64,000 nt of DNA from an uncultured bacterium. Its GTDB lineage: Bacteria; UBP6; UBA1177. Of the stretch, positions 18,946 through 27,587 are shown in pieces. Numbering within the stretch: the stretch's first letter is position 1; every line of letters starts with the position of its first letter. A program made the position numbers and the translations under genes. The notes beneath the pieces were generated by a model. The model had not been told where the DNA came from. It made no database searches and saw only the letters and a list, made by a program, of their open reading frames with translations. The stretch lies in NCBI GenBank assembly GCA_905233945.1, contig CAJOFY010000003.1:57868-121867 (forward strand). Direction: 5' to 3'.

Positions 18946-20181
18946 CTAAAAATTATTAACCAATTCAAATTCTTCCTGTAAATGCTCATATTCAATTCCA
19001 GAAAAGATTTTTGCAACAGTCAGAGACTCTTTTATGATTATATTTTTTTCTGACAAATTGCGTTCTTGTATTAAATTAAACGCTGGATTTGCAACAAGCT
19101 TTCCGTCTGGTTGAGCAGTAGTTACTAAAACTGAAAATGTTATCTTTTCTATTCTGGTTGGAACAGATGCTTTTATGTAACAGTGAATTAAGATTGAATA
19201 ATTTGCGTATCTATCGAATGGAGCAGAAACTATTCCTGCACTCGAAATCAAATTTCCGAGGGCATATGCGGCAAACTTATTGTTATGAGGTTCATATTTG
19301 CAACCATGTACAACATGTTCGTGATTAGCTATTACAATGTTTACCCCATGTTTCCAGAGAAATTCTGCAGTTTTTAAAGTATATACTGCCGGAGCAGAAC
19401 CATACTGGCTTCCGACATGAATTAGAGAGACAATAATATCACTTTTTTTCCGCAAGGTTTTTAGTTCGTTTGTTAAAAGTATTTTTCTATAAATGGAAAA
19501 TGACCTTTTCTCATACGGCATCTTATTTTGGTTTGAAGGGAAAAAAATTCTATCGATTAATTTACAGAATCTATCGGCAATTCTTGACAGCTTTTTGCTA
19601 CGTCTGATTAGTTTGCAACTCATGAGTTTATGCTGCAAAAATTCTTCCTGTGCCTGCAGAAGGTTTACCGTTTTTCGGTTTTGGTAGGACAAATAATTGT
19701 GGTTTGAGAAAGCATTCGTTCCATAAGTATAGGATATGACTCCAATTTTAAGAGCTCCAACAGTCAGAATCATTGGTTCTCGCAAGGCATTCTGTTTATA
19801 TGTCCCGCAGTGTTGAAGCCCTATTCTGTCTAACGCATCAATAGTCGCCGAAATTCCCTCAATTCCTCTGTCAAGACAATGGTTGTTGGCGGTGCTTACA
19901 AAATTAATGCCTATTTTTTTTAACGCTTCTGCAAAATCTGAAGGAGTATTGAAACACCACTGCGTATTAGTTAAATCGTCATTATTGTCAGATATAGGTG
20001 TTTCAAGATTTGCAAAGACATAATCTGATTTGCTTAGCAGAGATTTCAAACCAACAAAACATTGGAAAAAATTATATTTATCATTTTCATCTAAATATAG
20101 ATTTAAATTATTGCACATTTCCCAATCGCAAAGAGCGTCACCAAAAAAAGAAAGTTTAATAATTTGGTTTATGCTATTCAT
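18946..20181 (-). CDS. CapA-family metallophosphatase-like protein
   Basis: The 411-residue protein has LSFFGDALCDWEM at the start, VFANLETPISDNNDD, GINFVSTANNHCLDRGIEGI and ANHEHVVHGCKYEPHNN with YALGNLISS near the end. These are the metal-binding motifs (GD, NLE, NNH, H.H) of the CapA/YwtB/PgsA family, calcineurin-like phosphoesterase relatives linked to poly-gamma-glutamate and other capsule polymers. It has no signal peptide, so it is probably cytoplasmic. It overlaps wzt by 8 bp and precedes the pyruvyltransferase fusion by 6 bp. Its role in an ABC-exported glycan is unclear. Confidence 0.88.
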   Translation of the reverse strand: MNSINQIIKLSFFGDALCDWEMCNNLNLYLDENDKYNFFQCFVGLKSLLSKSDYVFANLETPISDNNDDLTNTQWCFNTPSDFAEALKKIGINFVSTANNHCLDRGIEGISATIDALDRIGLQHCGTYKQNALREPMILTVGALKIGVISYTYGTNAFSNHNYLSYQNRKTVNLLQAQEEFLQHKLMSCKLIRRSKKLSRIADRFCKLIDRIFFPSNQNKMPYEKRSFSIYRKILLTNELKTLRKKSDIIVSLIHVGSQYGSAPAVYTLKTAEFLWKHGVNIVIANHEHVVHGCKYEPHNNKFAAYALGNLISSAGIVSAPFDRYANYSILIHCYIKASVPTRIEKITFSVLVTTAQPDGKLVANPAFNLIQERNLSEKNIIIKESLTVAKIFSGIEYEHLQEEFELVNNF

Positions 20182-21487
20182 CGTCAGAAAATGAACTTTG
20201 TGATATTATAGAAATTGCATTACCTGTCAAAAATCCATTATAGATAGGATTCCATTTGTGGTTATGCCAGAAATTTGCTGGTTGTTCTACAGAGAATGAA
20301 CATATCTCAGATAAAACATCCAAATATTCCACATTTCCTAGTTTATCATGTCTGCTTAATGTCAACTTTATTGAATAACTTGCAGGAGCCAATCTTGCCA
20401 AATCAACTTCAAAAACAATATTTTTTGTTTCGCCGGCTTTTAATATAATAATAGGATCACTCCGCATGCTTGTAACAGCAATACCTTGGTAAAGTAAAAA
20501 GAAGCCAATAGCAACATCGTTTGCGCTAATTTTTGACTGTACATCAAGGGATAAAATCAGTTTTGCATCATTACTGCTTTTAAAACTTGTGCTGTTTAAA
20601 GTGATTTTGGTCATCAACGCATTTCCATTTTTGAAATACAGCTCCCTCTCTAGTGTCTTTAAATCAATAACATCTCCTGGAATCTTATTTTTACCCAAAT
20701 AAATCTCTATTCCCTCTTCAATGTCACCATTAAATACAATTTCTCCGTTCCCAAGCAAAACACCGCTCTTGCAAAGTTGCCTCACAACCCCCATGTTGTG
20801 GCTGACGAAGAGCACGGTTCGCCCTTCTTTTTTGCTGACATCATTTATTTTTTTAAGACATTTTTTTTGGAATGTCATATCTCCAACTGCAAGAACCTCA
20901 TCCATAATCATTATTTCAGCATCGAGGTGTGCTGCGACTGCGAATGCGAGGCGGACATACATTCCGCTGGAATAGCGTTTTACTGGTGTGTCAATGAACT
21001 TTTCGACTCCGGAAAAGTCAATGATTTCATCAAGTTTTCTATCGATTTCATGTTTTCTCATGCCGAGGATGGCACCGTTGAGATAGATGTTCTCGCGCCC
21101 TGTGAGCTCGGGGTGAAAGCCTGTTCCGACTTCGAGGAGCGACCCGATGCGACCTTTGATTTTGATGCAGCCGCTTGTTGGGGAGGTGACTCGCGACAAA
21201 ATTTTGAGCAGGGTCGATTTGCCGGCACCGTTTGCACCTATTATCCCCAGAACTTCGCCCTGCTTGACCTCGAAAGAGACATCTTTCAGGGCATAGATGA
21301 AATCGTTGTCGGAGTTGTTTTTTGCGGATGAAATCAAAGAAACACGGGAATTCGGGTCTTCCTTGCCGCGGATTTTTGCCCACCATCCCTGCAGATCCTT
21401 TGCGAGAGTGCCGTGGTTGATAAGCCCCAGCTGATAAAACTTTGAAATATTTTCAACTTTTATGACTGTGTCACTCATAAGCATCAA
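20174..21487 (-). CDS. wzt: ABC transporter ATPase for polysaccharide export (Wzt)
   Basis: This 437-residue protein is a Wzt-type ATPase. It has Walker A IIGANGAGKST, the signature KRYSSGMYVRLAFAVAA and Walker B EIMIMDEVLAVGD, all within the first 250 residues. The C-terminal 170 residues form the extra beta domain that in Wzt proteins recognises the capped end of the glycan. With the permease at 24187-25038 it should export undecaprenyl-linked polysaccharide. It is the first gene of the 16-gene operon. Several in-frame starts lie close together (MMLMSD); ATG at 21478 (MSDTVIK) is also possible. Confidence 0.93.
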   Translation of the reverse strand: MMLMSDTVIKVENISKFYQLGLINHGTLAKDLQGWWAKIRGKEDPNSRVSLISSAKNNSDNDFIYALKDVSFEVKQGEVLGIIGANGAGKSTLLKILSRVTSPTSGCIKIKGRIGSLLEVGTGFHPELTGRENIYLNGAILGMRKHEIDRKLDEIIDFSGVEKFIDTPVKRYSSGMYVRLAFAVAAHLDAEIMIMDEVLAVGDMTFQKKCLKKINDVSKKEGRTVLFVSHNMGVVRQLCKSGVLLGNGEIVFNGDIEEGIEIYLGKNKIPGDVIDLKTLERELYFKNGNALMTKITLNSTSFKSSNDAKLILSLDVQSKISANDVAIGFFLLYQGIAVTSMRSDPIIILKAGETKNIVFEVDLARLAPASYSIKLTLSRHDKLGNVEYLDVLSEICSFSVEQPANFWHNHKWNPIYNGFLTGNAISIISQSSFSDDE

Positions 21488-21498
21488 CGTTCAAACAA

Positions 21499-21538
21499 AA
21501 ACGCTATAAAATCCCACAAGTTGCGTTTGTTGTCAAGA
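21499..21538 (-). promoter_or_regulatory. Promoter region of the glycan operon (copy 1 of a duplicated element)
   Basis: On the minus strand TTGACA (21536-21531) is followed after 17 bp by GATTTT (21513-21508) and then ATAGCG. The 40 bp are nearly the same as those at 25060-25099, with four differences, and both lie just in front of an exporter gene. The -10 match is weak, so the exact start of transcription is uncertain. Confidence 0.6.
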
Positions 21539-21551
21539 ATTAAAGTAATTT

Positions 21552-22619
21552 CTATAGTATTTTGCGGCAATTAAATTCAATCTTTATTTTATCTAAGATT
21601 CCGGAAATATATTTTTCAAACGGTTGTCTGCACAATTCTACAAATATTCCGGCAAGCATTAGGAGCACAACGGCGAACAAAATTCTGGCAAAAAAGAGCG
21701 TGTCGTTTTCGTGTTCTGCCAAAACGAATACTTTGTGCCATATATTGCCCGAGAACGGCCCGTCATGCAACAAATATATTCCCAAAACGCATGTTGCGAC
21801 ACGATTGATTTTCGGGCAAGATTCAATACTCAGGTTTTTGAATATGCAGAAAAGCGAAAGGCTCAGAATAACCTGAAACAACGAATTGGCTCCCCAAAAT
21901 TTAATTGCTGTCTTGGTATCATGAAAGAGAATTTCAATTAAAAAAATATAAGAAAACAGGATAAATGATGTCGTCACAAAGATTAAAATGCTCTTTTTTG
22001 CGGTACCGAAAACCGACAATCCGTAAATTCTGATATATGCACCGACAAAATATAATAAAATCATCCAGATATATCTATTGTAGAAATTCATAGATTCTGT
22101 CATTCTGCCGACGGCTGTCAGAAATATTGTGGGAAAGGCACTCCAAATCAAAAACTGCGAGCAAATCAGTATTTCAAACTCTTTTTTACTCGTTTGAGAA
22201 ATAAGTTTTTGCAAAAAAGGAGTTAATATATAGACCAGAATATATGCCGAAAGAAACCAATATCTGCCCTGCAGTACCGGAAAAAACCAGCTCGACAAAT
22301 TATAGGAATCAACAGGCGCTTTTGTAAAAAGTATCGTTGCAATTCTGCAACCATAAAAATAGAAATAAATCTGCAAAATGATCAAAGCAAGCTTTTTCCA
22401 CTTGAAAGTTGCTACAGGAAGAAAATATCCGCCAATCAAAATAAAGCAGTTAACACCCAATTCTCCGCAGTAATACAGAACATCATACAATAACTTGTTG
22501 GCAGAAATCTCATTGTCAAATGAGAATTTTGTAAAATAAATGGAGTGGAAGGCAACAATCATTGCTATTGATAAAATCCTGAGAAACTCGAAATTGCTTT
22601 GTCTTGGTTGCTTTTCCAT
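21552..22619 (-). CDS. Acyltransferase family 3 membrane protein
   Basis: The 355-residue integral membrane protein has the acyltransferase-3 start NFEFLRILSIAMIVAFHS, where R and H are conserved, then about ten membrane segments and a late LLHDGPF. Such proteins O-acetylate surface polysaccharides using cytoplasmic acyl-CoA. ATG at 22619 is preferred over TTG at 22685 because AGGA lies 7 bp upstream and the family homology starts there. It lies 64 bp upstream of wzt on the same strand and has its own promoter-like TTGACA box. Confidence 0.88.
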   Translation of the reverse strand: MEKQPRQSNFEFLRILSIAMIVAFHSIYFTKFSFDNEISANKLLYDVLYYCGELGVNCFILIGGYFLPVATFKWKKLALIILQIYFYFYGCRIATILFTKAPVDSYNLSSWFFPVLQGRYWFLSAYILVYILTPFLQKLISQTSKKEFEILICSQFLIWSAFPTIFLTAVGRMTESMNFYNRYIWMILLYFVGAYIRIYGLSVFGTAKKSILIFVTTSFILFSYIFLIEILFHDTKTAIKFWGANSLFQVILSLSLFCIFKNLSIESCPKINRVATCVLGIYLLHDGPFSGNIWHKVFVLAEHENDTLFFARILFAVVLLMLAGIFVELCRQPFEKYISGILDKIKIEFNCRKIL

Positions 22620-22656
22620 ATTTTTTCCTAAATTCAACAAAATCAAGAAACTGTAA

Positions 22657-22685
22657 AAATTCTCATAAACAATGCTTGTTGTCAA
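22657..22685 (-). promoter_or_regulatory. Promoter-like element for the acyltransferase gene
   Basis: On the minus strand TTGACA (22685-22680) is followed after 17 bp by GAATTT (22662-22657) and TTACAG. The start TTGACAAC and the GAWTTT box at the same spacing resemble the two exporter promoters nearby. This is a sequence match only. Confidence 0.45.
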
Positions 22686-22767
22686 GGTTCTTCAATAATT
22701 TGCAGAAACAACTGAAAAATGTTAAAAAACTGTCCGGTGGAACTGTTTTTATATTTGCGGGCAACCC

Positions 22768-24183
22768 ATGACTAAAACAGCAAAAACTTTTTTGATTTTA
22801 GAAATCATTTCTTTTATCTCGCTGATAATACTCAGTTTTTTTGCCCAACCGCAGGCCGACGACTTTGGGTTTGCGAATTCGCTCAATAAGTTCGACTGGC
22901 TAGGCTCTCAAATAAATTGGTATAAAACTTGGTTCGGCAGATTTTCTTCAACGATGCTGATAATTTCGGGGCTATATGTTGATTTCACGATTCTATGCAA
23001 AGTTTTTCCGATTTTGATTCTTTCCGGGTATCTTTTTGCATTTTATCTTATTTCCGGGAAGTTGTTTGTTGAGATTCCAAACTTACTCAGATGGATTTTG
23101 GCATTTTCGTTTATGTTTTTGTTTGTTAGCGAAATGCCGTCTCTCTCTCAAGGAGTTTATTGGTTTACAGCTGCAGCTACTTATGCCGTTGCCAATATTC
23201 TGATGATAATTTTTTTTGCATTATTTGATTCATTTCACAAGACTACCGGCTATATTGCACTGATTTTATCAGGTGTTTTTATAATCGGCTCTAATGAAAC
23301 CGCAATGCTTGTTCTTATGGTCTTTGTCTGCGCCGAACTTCTGATAAATATCAAAGAAAAAAAACTTTGGCTTATACTGGCAATTTTCGCCGCATGTTCT
23401 CTTATAGTTGCCCTTTCTCCCGGCAACACTCTTCGTTCACAGATGTTTGAACAAAATCATAATTTATTGGTTGCAGTGCTTAAATCAAGCAAAACCATGA
23501 TACTTCTCATAACAAAGTGGCTGTGCAACCCTTTGCTTTGGATAGTAATGGCACTGTTTATTTATCTCAGAGCAAAGTTTAAACTGAAAATCGTTACCAC
23601 GAATATAAAATCAGGTATAATAATTTTTTTCATGCTGTTTTTGATCTTCTGCACCTTGTTTCCTGCGTTCTGGTCTGTCAACGGAAGACCTCCGGAAAGA
23701 GCATTAAACACTTCCTACCTTATATTCCTGTTTTTAGTTGTCTATAGTGTGTGTTTCGGGAAAATCGGCGGTTTTATGGAAAAAGCAATGAATAAAAAGT
23801 TATTTCTGTCTGTTTTATCCGGATGGCTGATTGTAAATATATATATCGGCAGTCTAGATCTGCCGCAACGAAAAGATTTTTCCTTTTACCTGAAACATCC
23901 ACGTGAAGCAGCTCATTTTATTTTGATCAGCACCAATCAAAACAACTGGATCGATGTCTATGCCGATCTGTTTTCCGGTAAAGCCGCAAATTACCGTAAA
24001 ACCATGCTTGAGCGCGAAGAAAAAATCAAAAATTACAAAGGAGGCCTGATTTGTCTGCCGAAAGCAGAAAAGATTCCGCGTTCCATTATTTATCAAGATC
24101 TGACTGAAGATAGCGGACAGTGGATAAACAAAGTTTTTGCGGAATACCACCATCTTGAAAAAGTCGCGCTATGCGAGAAATAA
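22768..24183 (+). CDS. DUF6056-type polytopic membrane protein
   Basis: This 471-residue protein has about ten membrane segments. Its first loop contains QPQADDFGFANSLNKF and TWFGRFSS, the acidic loop typical of DUF6056 and related GT-C-like proteins encoded in surface-glycan loci. A basic extramembrane tail follows the last segment. It is the only plus-strand gene between acyltransferase and wzm, so it is transcribed apart from the operon, perhaps a later insertion. Function is unproven; glycosyl or phosphoglycosyl transfer at the periplasmic face is plausible. Confidence 0.7.
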   Translation: MTKTAKTFLILEIISFISLIILSFFAQPQADDFGFANSLNKFDWLGSQINWYKTWFGRFSSTMLIISGLYVDFTILCKVFPILILSGYLFAFYLISGKLFVEIPNLLRWILAFSFMFLFVSEMPSLSQGVYWFTAAATYAVANILMIIFFALFDSFHKTTGYIALILSGVFIIGSNETAMLVLMVFVCAELLINIKEKKLWLILAIFAACSLIVALSPGNTLRSQMFEQNHNLLVAVLKSSKTMILLITKWLCNPLLWIVMALFIYLRAKFKLKIVTTNIKSGIIIFFMLFLIFCTLFPAFWSVNGRPPERALNTSYLIFLFLVVYSVCFGKIGGFMEKAMNKKLFLSVLSGWLIVNIYIGSLDLPQRKDFSFYLKHPREAAHFILISTNQNNWIDVYADLFSGKAANYRKTMLEREEKIKNYKGGLICLPKAEKIPRSIIYQDLTEDSGQWINKVFAEYHHLEKVALCEK

Positions 24184-24186
24184 CAT

Positions 24187-25038
24187 TTACACCGTATCCA
24201 CAAAATTTTTCTCGACAAAATTGAAGACAAAAATTCCGGCAAAAAGAAGGAAAACAGTTACCGCGATACTGATTCCGTATTCAGTCGCCGACGGCATTCC
24301 TGTCGAGAAGAAAGCGTGCTTGAAGCTTTCGAGAATCGGAACAACGGGATTGAGCACATAAAGCGAGCGCCATTTTGCAGGCACCATCGAAAGCGGGTAA
24401 ACTATCGGCGTTGCGTACATCCAAAGCTGAACCGAAAATCCGACTAGATATGTCAGATCCCGGTATTTTGTGGTCAAAGATGTGATGATAAGTCCGATCC
24501 CTAGTCCTAAAACAGCCATTTGGAGCACAAAAAGTGGAATTGCAAAAATTGCGACACTTAAATTGCAATCTGCACCGTGAATTTTGTAAGCAATCAAAAT
24601 TATTATGAAAAGAGCAAACTGAATAATGAATTGAACTAAAGCTGATATCACTTTTGAAACCGGAATAGTCAACCTTGAAAAATAAACTTTTTTGAAAATT
24701 CCGGCGTTTCCTACAAAAGTGTTTGAGGTCGAAAGCAGGCACTTTGAAAAATAATTCCAAAGAATTATGCCGTTCATGTAGAAAAGAACCTGCGGAACGC
24801 CGTCGGTCGGAATTTTTGCGATGTTTCCGAAAACTATGAGGAACATGATCGTCGTGAAAATCGGCTGGATAAAAAACCAGAGCGGTCCCAGAATCGTCTG
24901 TTTGTAAGTCGAAGCGATGTCTCTTTTTACAAAAGATGTAATCAAATCGCGGTATTGCCAGAGTTCCTTCAGATTCAGCCTGAAAAATTTATTTTTCGGA
25001 GTGATTATCGTTGTCCAGTTTTCTTTTTCTACACTCAC
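24187..25038 (-). CDS. wzm: ABC-2 type permease for polysaccharide export (Wzm)
   Basis: The 283-residue protein has six predicted membrane segments and the N-terminal amphipathic stretch before them (ELWQYRDLITSFVKRDIASTYKQTILGPLW), which marks the O-antigen/teichoic-acid permease family. It should form the channel with the Wzt ATPase. Wzm and wzt are usually adjacent; here they are split by an acyltransferase and an opposite-strand gene, yet have almost the same promoter. It ends 3 bp from the stop of the convergent DUF6056 gene. Confidence 0.92.
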   Translation of the reverse strand: MSVEKENWTTIITPKNKFFRLNLKELWQYRDLITSFVKRDIASTYKQTILGPLWFFIQPIFTTIMFLIVFGNIAKIPTDGVPQVLFYMNGIILWNYFSKCLLSTSNTFVGNAGIFKKVYFSRLTIPVSKVISALVQFIIQFALFIIILIAYKIHGADCNLSVAIFAIPLFVLQMAVLGLGIGLIITSLTTKYRDLTYLVGFSVQLWMYATPIVYPLSMVPAKWRSLYVLNPVVPILESFKHAFFSTGMPSATEYGISIAVTVFLLFAGIFVFNFVEKNFVDTV

Positions 25039-25059
25039 AATCGACCTCTCAGAGTCTCA

Positions 25060-25099
25060 AAACGCTGTAAAATCCCACAAGTTGCGCCAGTTGTCAAGA
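25060..25099 (-). promoter_or_regulatory. Promoter region of wzm (copy 2 of a duplicated element)
   Basis: On the minus strand TTGACA (25097-25092) is followed after 17 bp by GATTTT, then ACAGCG. Thirty-six of 40 positions match the element in front of wzt at 21499-21538. A gap of about 21 bp separates it from the wzm start, so the untranslated leader would be short. Confidence 0.6.
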
Positions 25100-25178
25100 T
25101 AGAATCAATCTATTTTATTGCAAATATTTATGGTTAAGGTAATAGATTTATTTGGAATGTTTGAGGTCAGAGGAAACA

Positions 25179-26165
25179 ATGACAAAAATTGTGTTCTACG
25201 GAGCAAGTGTAACCCAGCAGCGAAACGGTTATGTCGATCATTTTGCAAAATTGTCAAAGGCGCAAGTGATGAAACTTGGTTTCGGCGGAATGCATCTTAA
25301 CGATGCTGGTATATGCTTTGTTGATAAAGCTGTGCAAACCCGTCCCGATATTTGTTTTATTGATTGGTTTTCCACTGCGTACACCGGATTAGACAGTAAA
25401 TCTGATCTTTACATAGACGCAATAGCTGAAAAATTTTTGAAAATAAATTGCCGAGTTATTTTTCTGTTTTTGCCAAACCTAAGAGATTTGAAAACTTGTC
25501 CATGGAAACAATTTTATGCATTTGCTAAAAATCATATTATAAAACAAGGCCTTGAACACATTTCTCTTGATGAAATTTTGTCAGAATATCCGATTGAAGA
25601 AATTTTAAGAGATGAAATTCACACTACAAAAAATGGTAGTCAGCTTTATGCGGAAATCATTTATGATTATGTGCAAAATCATCCGCAGTTGCCGAAAGCA
25701 CAGATTAAACCGAATATTTATTCATCACTTTTCGTTTTGCCCGTAAAACGCTGTTTTGATAAAGAGCTTGTTTTGGAAGGTGACTGCTACATTCAAGGTT
25801 TTTTCCTGAAAATCGGGCCGTGGAGCGGTATAGTTGACATTTCAACAAGTAACCTGTCGAAGAAAGAAAATACCTGGGATCGGTGGTGCTATTACGGAAG
25901 AGATCACTTCAGTTTCAATTTGCCGATAGACGGCAGGGCGACTTTTACTATTTCCGACGAAGCTTTTGACACATCGGAATGCCGGGATAAATTCGATTTT
26001 TCAAAATATCAGAAAAAACTGGTGGTTCACGAGATTTATTATTACGGCGGTTCATTGAAATTATGCACGAAAGGAAGCCGTTTTTCATATCTTTATGCTC
26101 TCTTGATGTCGAAAGTTTTTGCGGCGAAACACCGCTTGAAGGTGATTTTTGGAATTAATTCCTAA
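25179..26165 (+). CDS. SGNH/GDSL-type hydrolase
   Basis: The 328-residue protein begins TKIVFYGASVTQ, a GDSL-like block with the nucleophile Ser, and continues with LGFGGMHLNDAG (Gly block) and DEIHTTKNGSQLYAEII (the D-x-x-H block). These are the landmarks of SGNH esterases, which often add or remove acetyl groups on glycans. ATG at 25179 is chosen because AGAGGA lies just upstream, unlike the earlier start at 25152. There is no signal peptide. It is divergent from wzm and may modify the same polysaccharide. Confidence 0.75.
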   Translation: MTKIVFYGASVTQQRNGYVDHFAKLSKAQVMKLGFGGMHLNDAGICFVDKAVQTRPDICFIDWFSTAYTGLDSKSDLYIDAIAEKFLKINCRVIFLFLPNLRDLKTCPWKQFYAFAKNHIIKQGLEHISLDEILSEYPIEEILRDEIHTTKNGSQLYAEIIYDYVQNHPQLPKAQIKPNIYSSLFVLPVKRCFDKELVLEGDCYIQGFFLKIGPWSGIVDISTSNLSKKENTWDRWCYYGRDHFSFNLPIDGRATFTISDEAFDTSECRDKFDFSKYQKKLVVHEIYYYGGSLKLCTKGSRFSYLYALLMSKVFAAKHRLKVIFGINS

Positions 26166-26211
26166 TGATAGAGTTTTTCAACTTCCATATGCGTTCTTGA
26201 AAAATAAAACA

Positions 26212-26239
26212 TTGACTTTTACCGGCAAAACTTTAAAAT
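26212..26239 (+). promoter_or_regulatory. Sigma-70-like promoter of the small proline-rich gene
   Basis: TTGACT (26212-26217) and TAAAAT (26234-26239) are 16 bp apart, a good housekeeping-type match, and the small gene starts at 26267. The intergenic region before it holds no other feature. Confidence 0.65.
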
Positions 26240-26266
26240 AGTTTCGTTTTGTGTAGTCGGGGTAAT

Positions 26267-26452
26267 ATGAAATTTGCTTTGGTTGTCGTTTCAGCGGCTT
26301 TTTTAGCGGTTTTTTCAATCAGTGATTTCGGTGGTTTGCGTTCTTCGCAGCAAATTTATGCTGTTGCTGACGCATACGATCCGCCGCCTTCACCTCCCGG
26401 CAATCCCGATCCGCCGCCGCCTCTTCCTCCCGATCCTTTCAAAAAGGCTTGA
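26267..26452 (+). CDS. Small secreted proline-rich peptide
   Basis: ATG at 26267 gives 61 residues: a signal peptide (KFALVVVSAAFLAVFSIS), a short middle part ending VADAYD, and a proline-rich tail of PPP and DPP repeats. A GGGG ribosome site and a good promoter lie upstream. No known family was recognised. The tail could be an extended periplasmic or surface peptide. The next gene starts 39 bp downstream on the same strand, so they could be cotranscribed. Confidence 0.55.
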   Translation: MKFALVVVSAAFLAVFSISDFGGLRSSQQIYAVADAYDPPPSPPGNPDPPPPLPPDPFKKA

Positions 26453-26491
26453 TTCTTGAACATTTTTATTTTGGATAATTCGGAGTTTTAG

Positions 26492-27103
26492 ATGAGTAAA
26501 TTGTTGAAGGGAAATGTTTCTTTTACGGTGTTCAAACCGGAAAAAACGCCAGAAAATATTGAAAAAGCGAGGGAGGCTCTTGCTGAATACGCTTTCCAGA
26601 GGCTTGATCCGACTGATCTGCGTGACGAGTCTGTCGGCTGGGTCGATGCGGTCCTCTGCTTCGACAACGAAAATTTTTCGTCTCTCCTTCACGACAGTTT
26701 TTTTGTGTTCGCCCTCCGCGAGGACAAATATTCTTTCACGGCGGCACAGCTCAGGCCGTATATCGAGGAAGCCGAATTCGTTTTCAAACGCGAAAACAAC
26801 CTTGAATACATCGCGGCACAGCAGAAAAAAGAGATAAAAGAGCAGGTCGTCCGCCGCATGAGGACCAATTCCTACCCGAAAACGACAATCACGGAAGCCG
26901 CATGGGACATGGATTCGGGGCTTGTTTATTTGTTTTCGCAGTCGGGAGCGACTGTTGCTAAATTCACTGATGTTTTTGAGAAAAGTTTTCAGATTTCCCT
27001 TGAGCAGGTTTCTCTTTTCGACTCTGTGAAAGAGCTCGGCGGAGCTGACAAAATGGAGCCGGTACTCACGAAAATCTGGGGAGGTGAAAATGAAAAAAGA
27101 TAA
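26492..27103 (+). CDS. rdgC: RdgC-like recombination-associated protein (short form)
   Basis: This 203-residue protein matches RdgC in its central and distal parts: ALAEYAFQ, DESVGWVD, KKEIKEQVVRRM and WDMDSGLVYLFSQSGATVAKFTDVFEKSF. RdgC binds double-stranded DNA as a ring and limits RecA activity. The classical protein has about 300 residues; the present one ends about 100 residues early, and the next gene may supply a second part. It overlaps the next gene by 14 bp. Assignment of the family is fairly firm, the cellular role less so. Confidence 0.72.
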   Translation: MSKLLKGNVSFTVFKPEKTPENIEKAREALAEYAFQRLDPTDLRDESVGWVDAVLCFDNENFSSLLHDSFFVFALREDKYSFTAAQLRPYIEEAEFVFKRENNLEYIAAQQKKEIKEQVVRRMRTNSYPKTTITEAAWDMDSGLVYLFSQSGATVAKFTDVFEKSFQISLEQVSLFDSVKELGGADKMEPVLTKIWGGENEKR

Positions 27104-27587
27104 TGGAATCGGATACTTGGGTTCTGAATTTCTTCTCTGGATCTTCTGGAAAAGCGCAACGGAAGAAACGATGTCTCTCAACAATCTGGGGCTGGGTGAG
27201 ATAAAAATTTCGGTTGAAGATTCAATCACTCTCGTTTCGGTTACCGGTGACGGATACTGCGAAACGGTAAAATCGCCAGAAATTCTTAAACTTCCTTCTG
27301 TACGCGAGTCGATAAAGAAAGGGAGACTGCCGGAAGCAGCGAAAATCAAAATCGCTTCCAAAGACCTCGATTGGAGTTTTCAGATCAAGGCGCTGCCGTT
27401 CAAAATCAGCTCGGTAAAGCTGCCGATCACCGGTGAGAAGAACGAAAACGAGATGATTTCAGTCCGCCTGATTGCGATGACCAAGCTCGAACTTATCATG
27501 AAAGCTCTCTTCAACACATTCCTTCTGGAACGAGAAATGACTGATTTTGTTGATAATATCAAAGATTTCTTAGGGATTGCGGAGTGA
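27090..27587 (+). CDS. RdgC-associated protein, possible second half of RdgC
   Basis: The 165-residue protein starts at ATG 27090, which has GGGAGG 5 bp upstream, rather than GTG 27084. Its LGSEFLLWIFWKS opening resembles the C-terminal module found beside short RdgC proteins. No enzyme motif is visible. The overlap with the RdgC-like gene and the 4-bp overlap with the WalJ-like gene point to one operon. I infer that it works with the RdgC-like protein. Confidence 0.6.
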   Translation: MKKDNGIGYLGSEFLLWIFWKSATEETMSLNNLGLGEIKISVEDSITLVSVTGDGYCETVKSPEILKLPSVRESIKKGRLPEAAKIKIASKDLDWSFQIKALPFKISSVKLPITGEKNENEMISVRLIAMTKLELIMKALFNTFLLEREMTDFVDNIKDFLGIAE

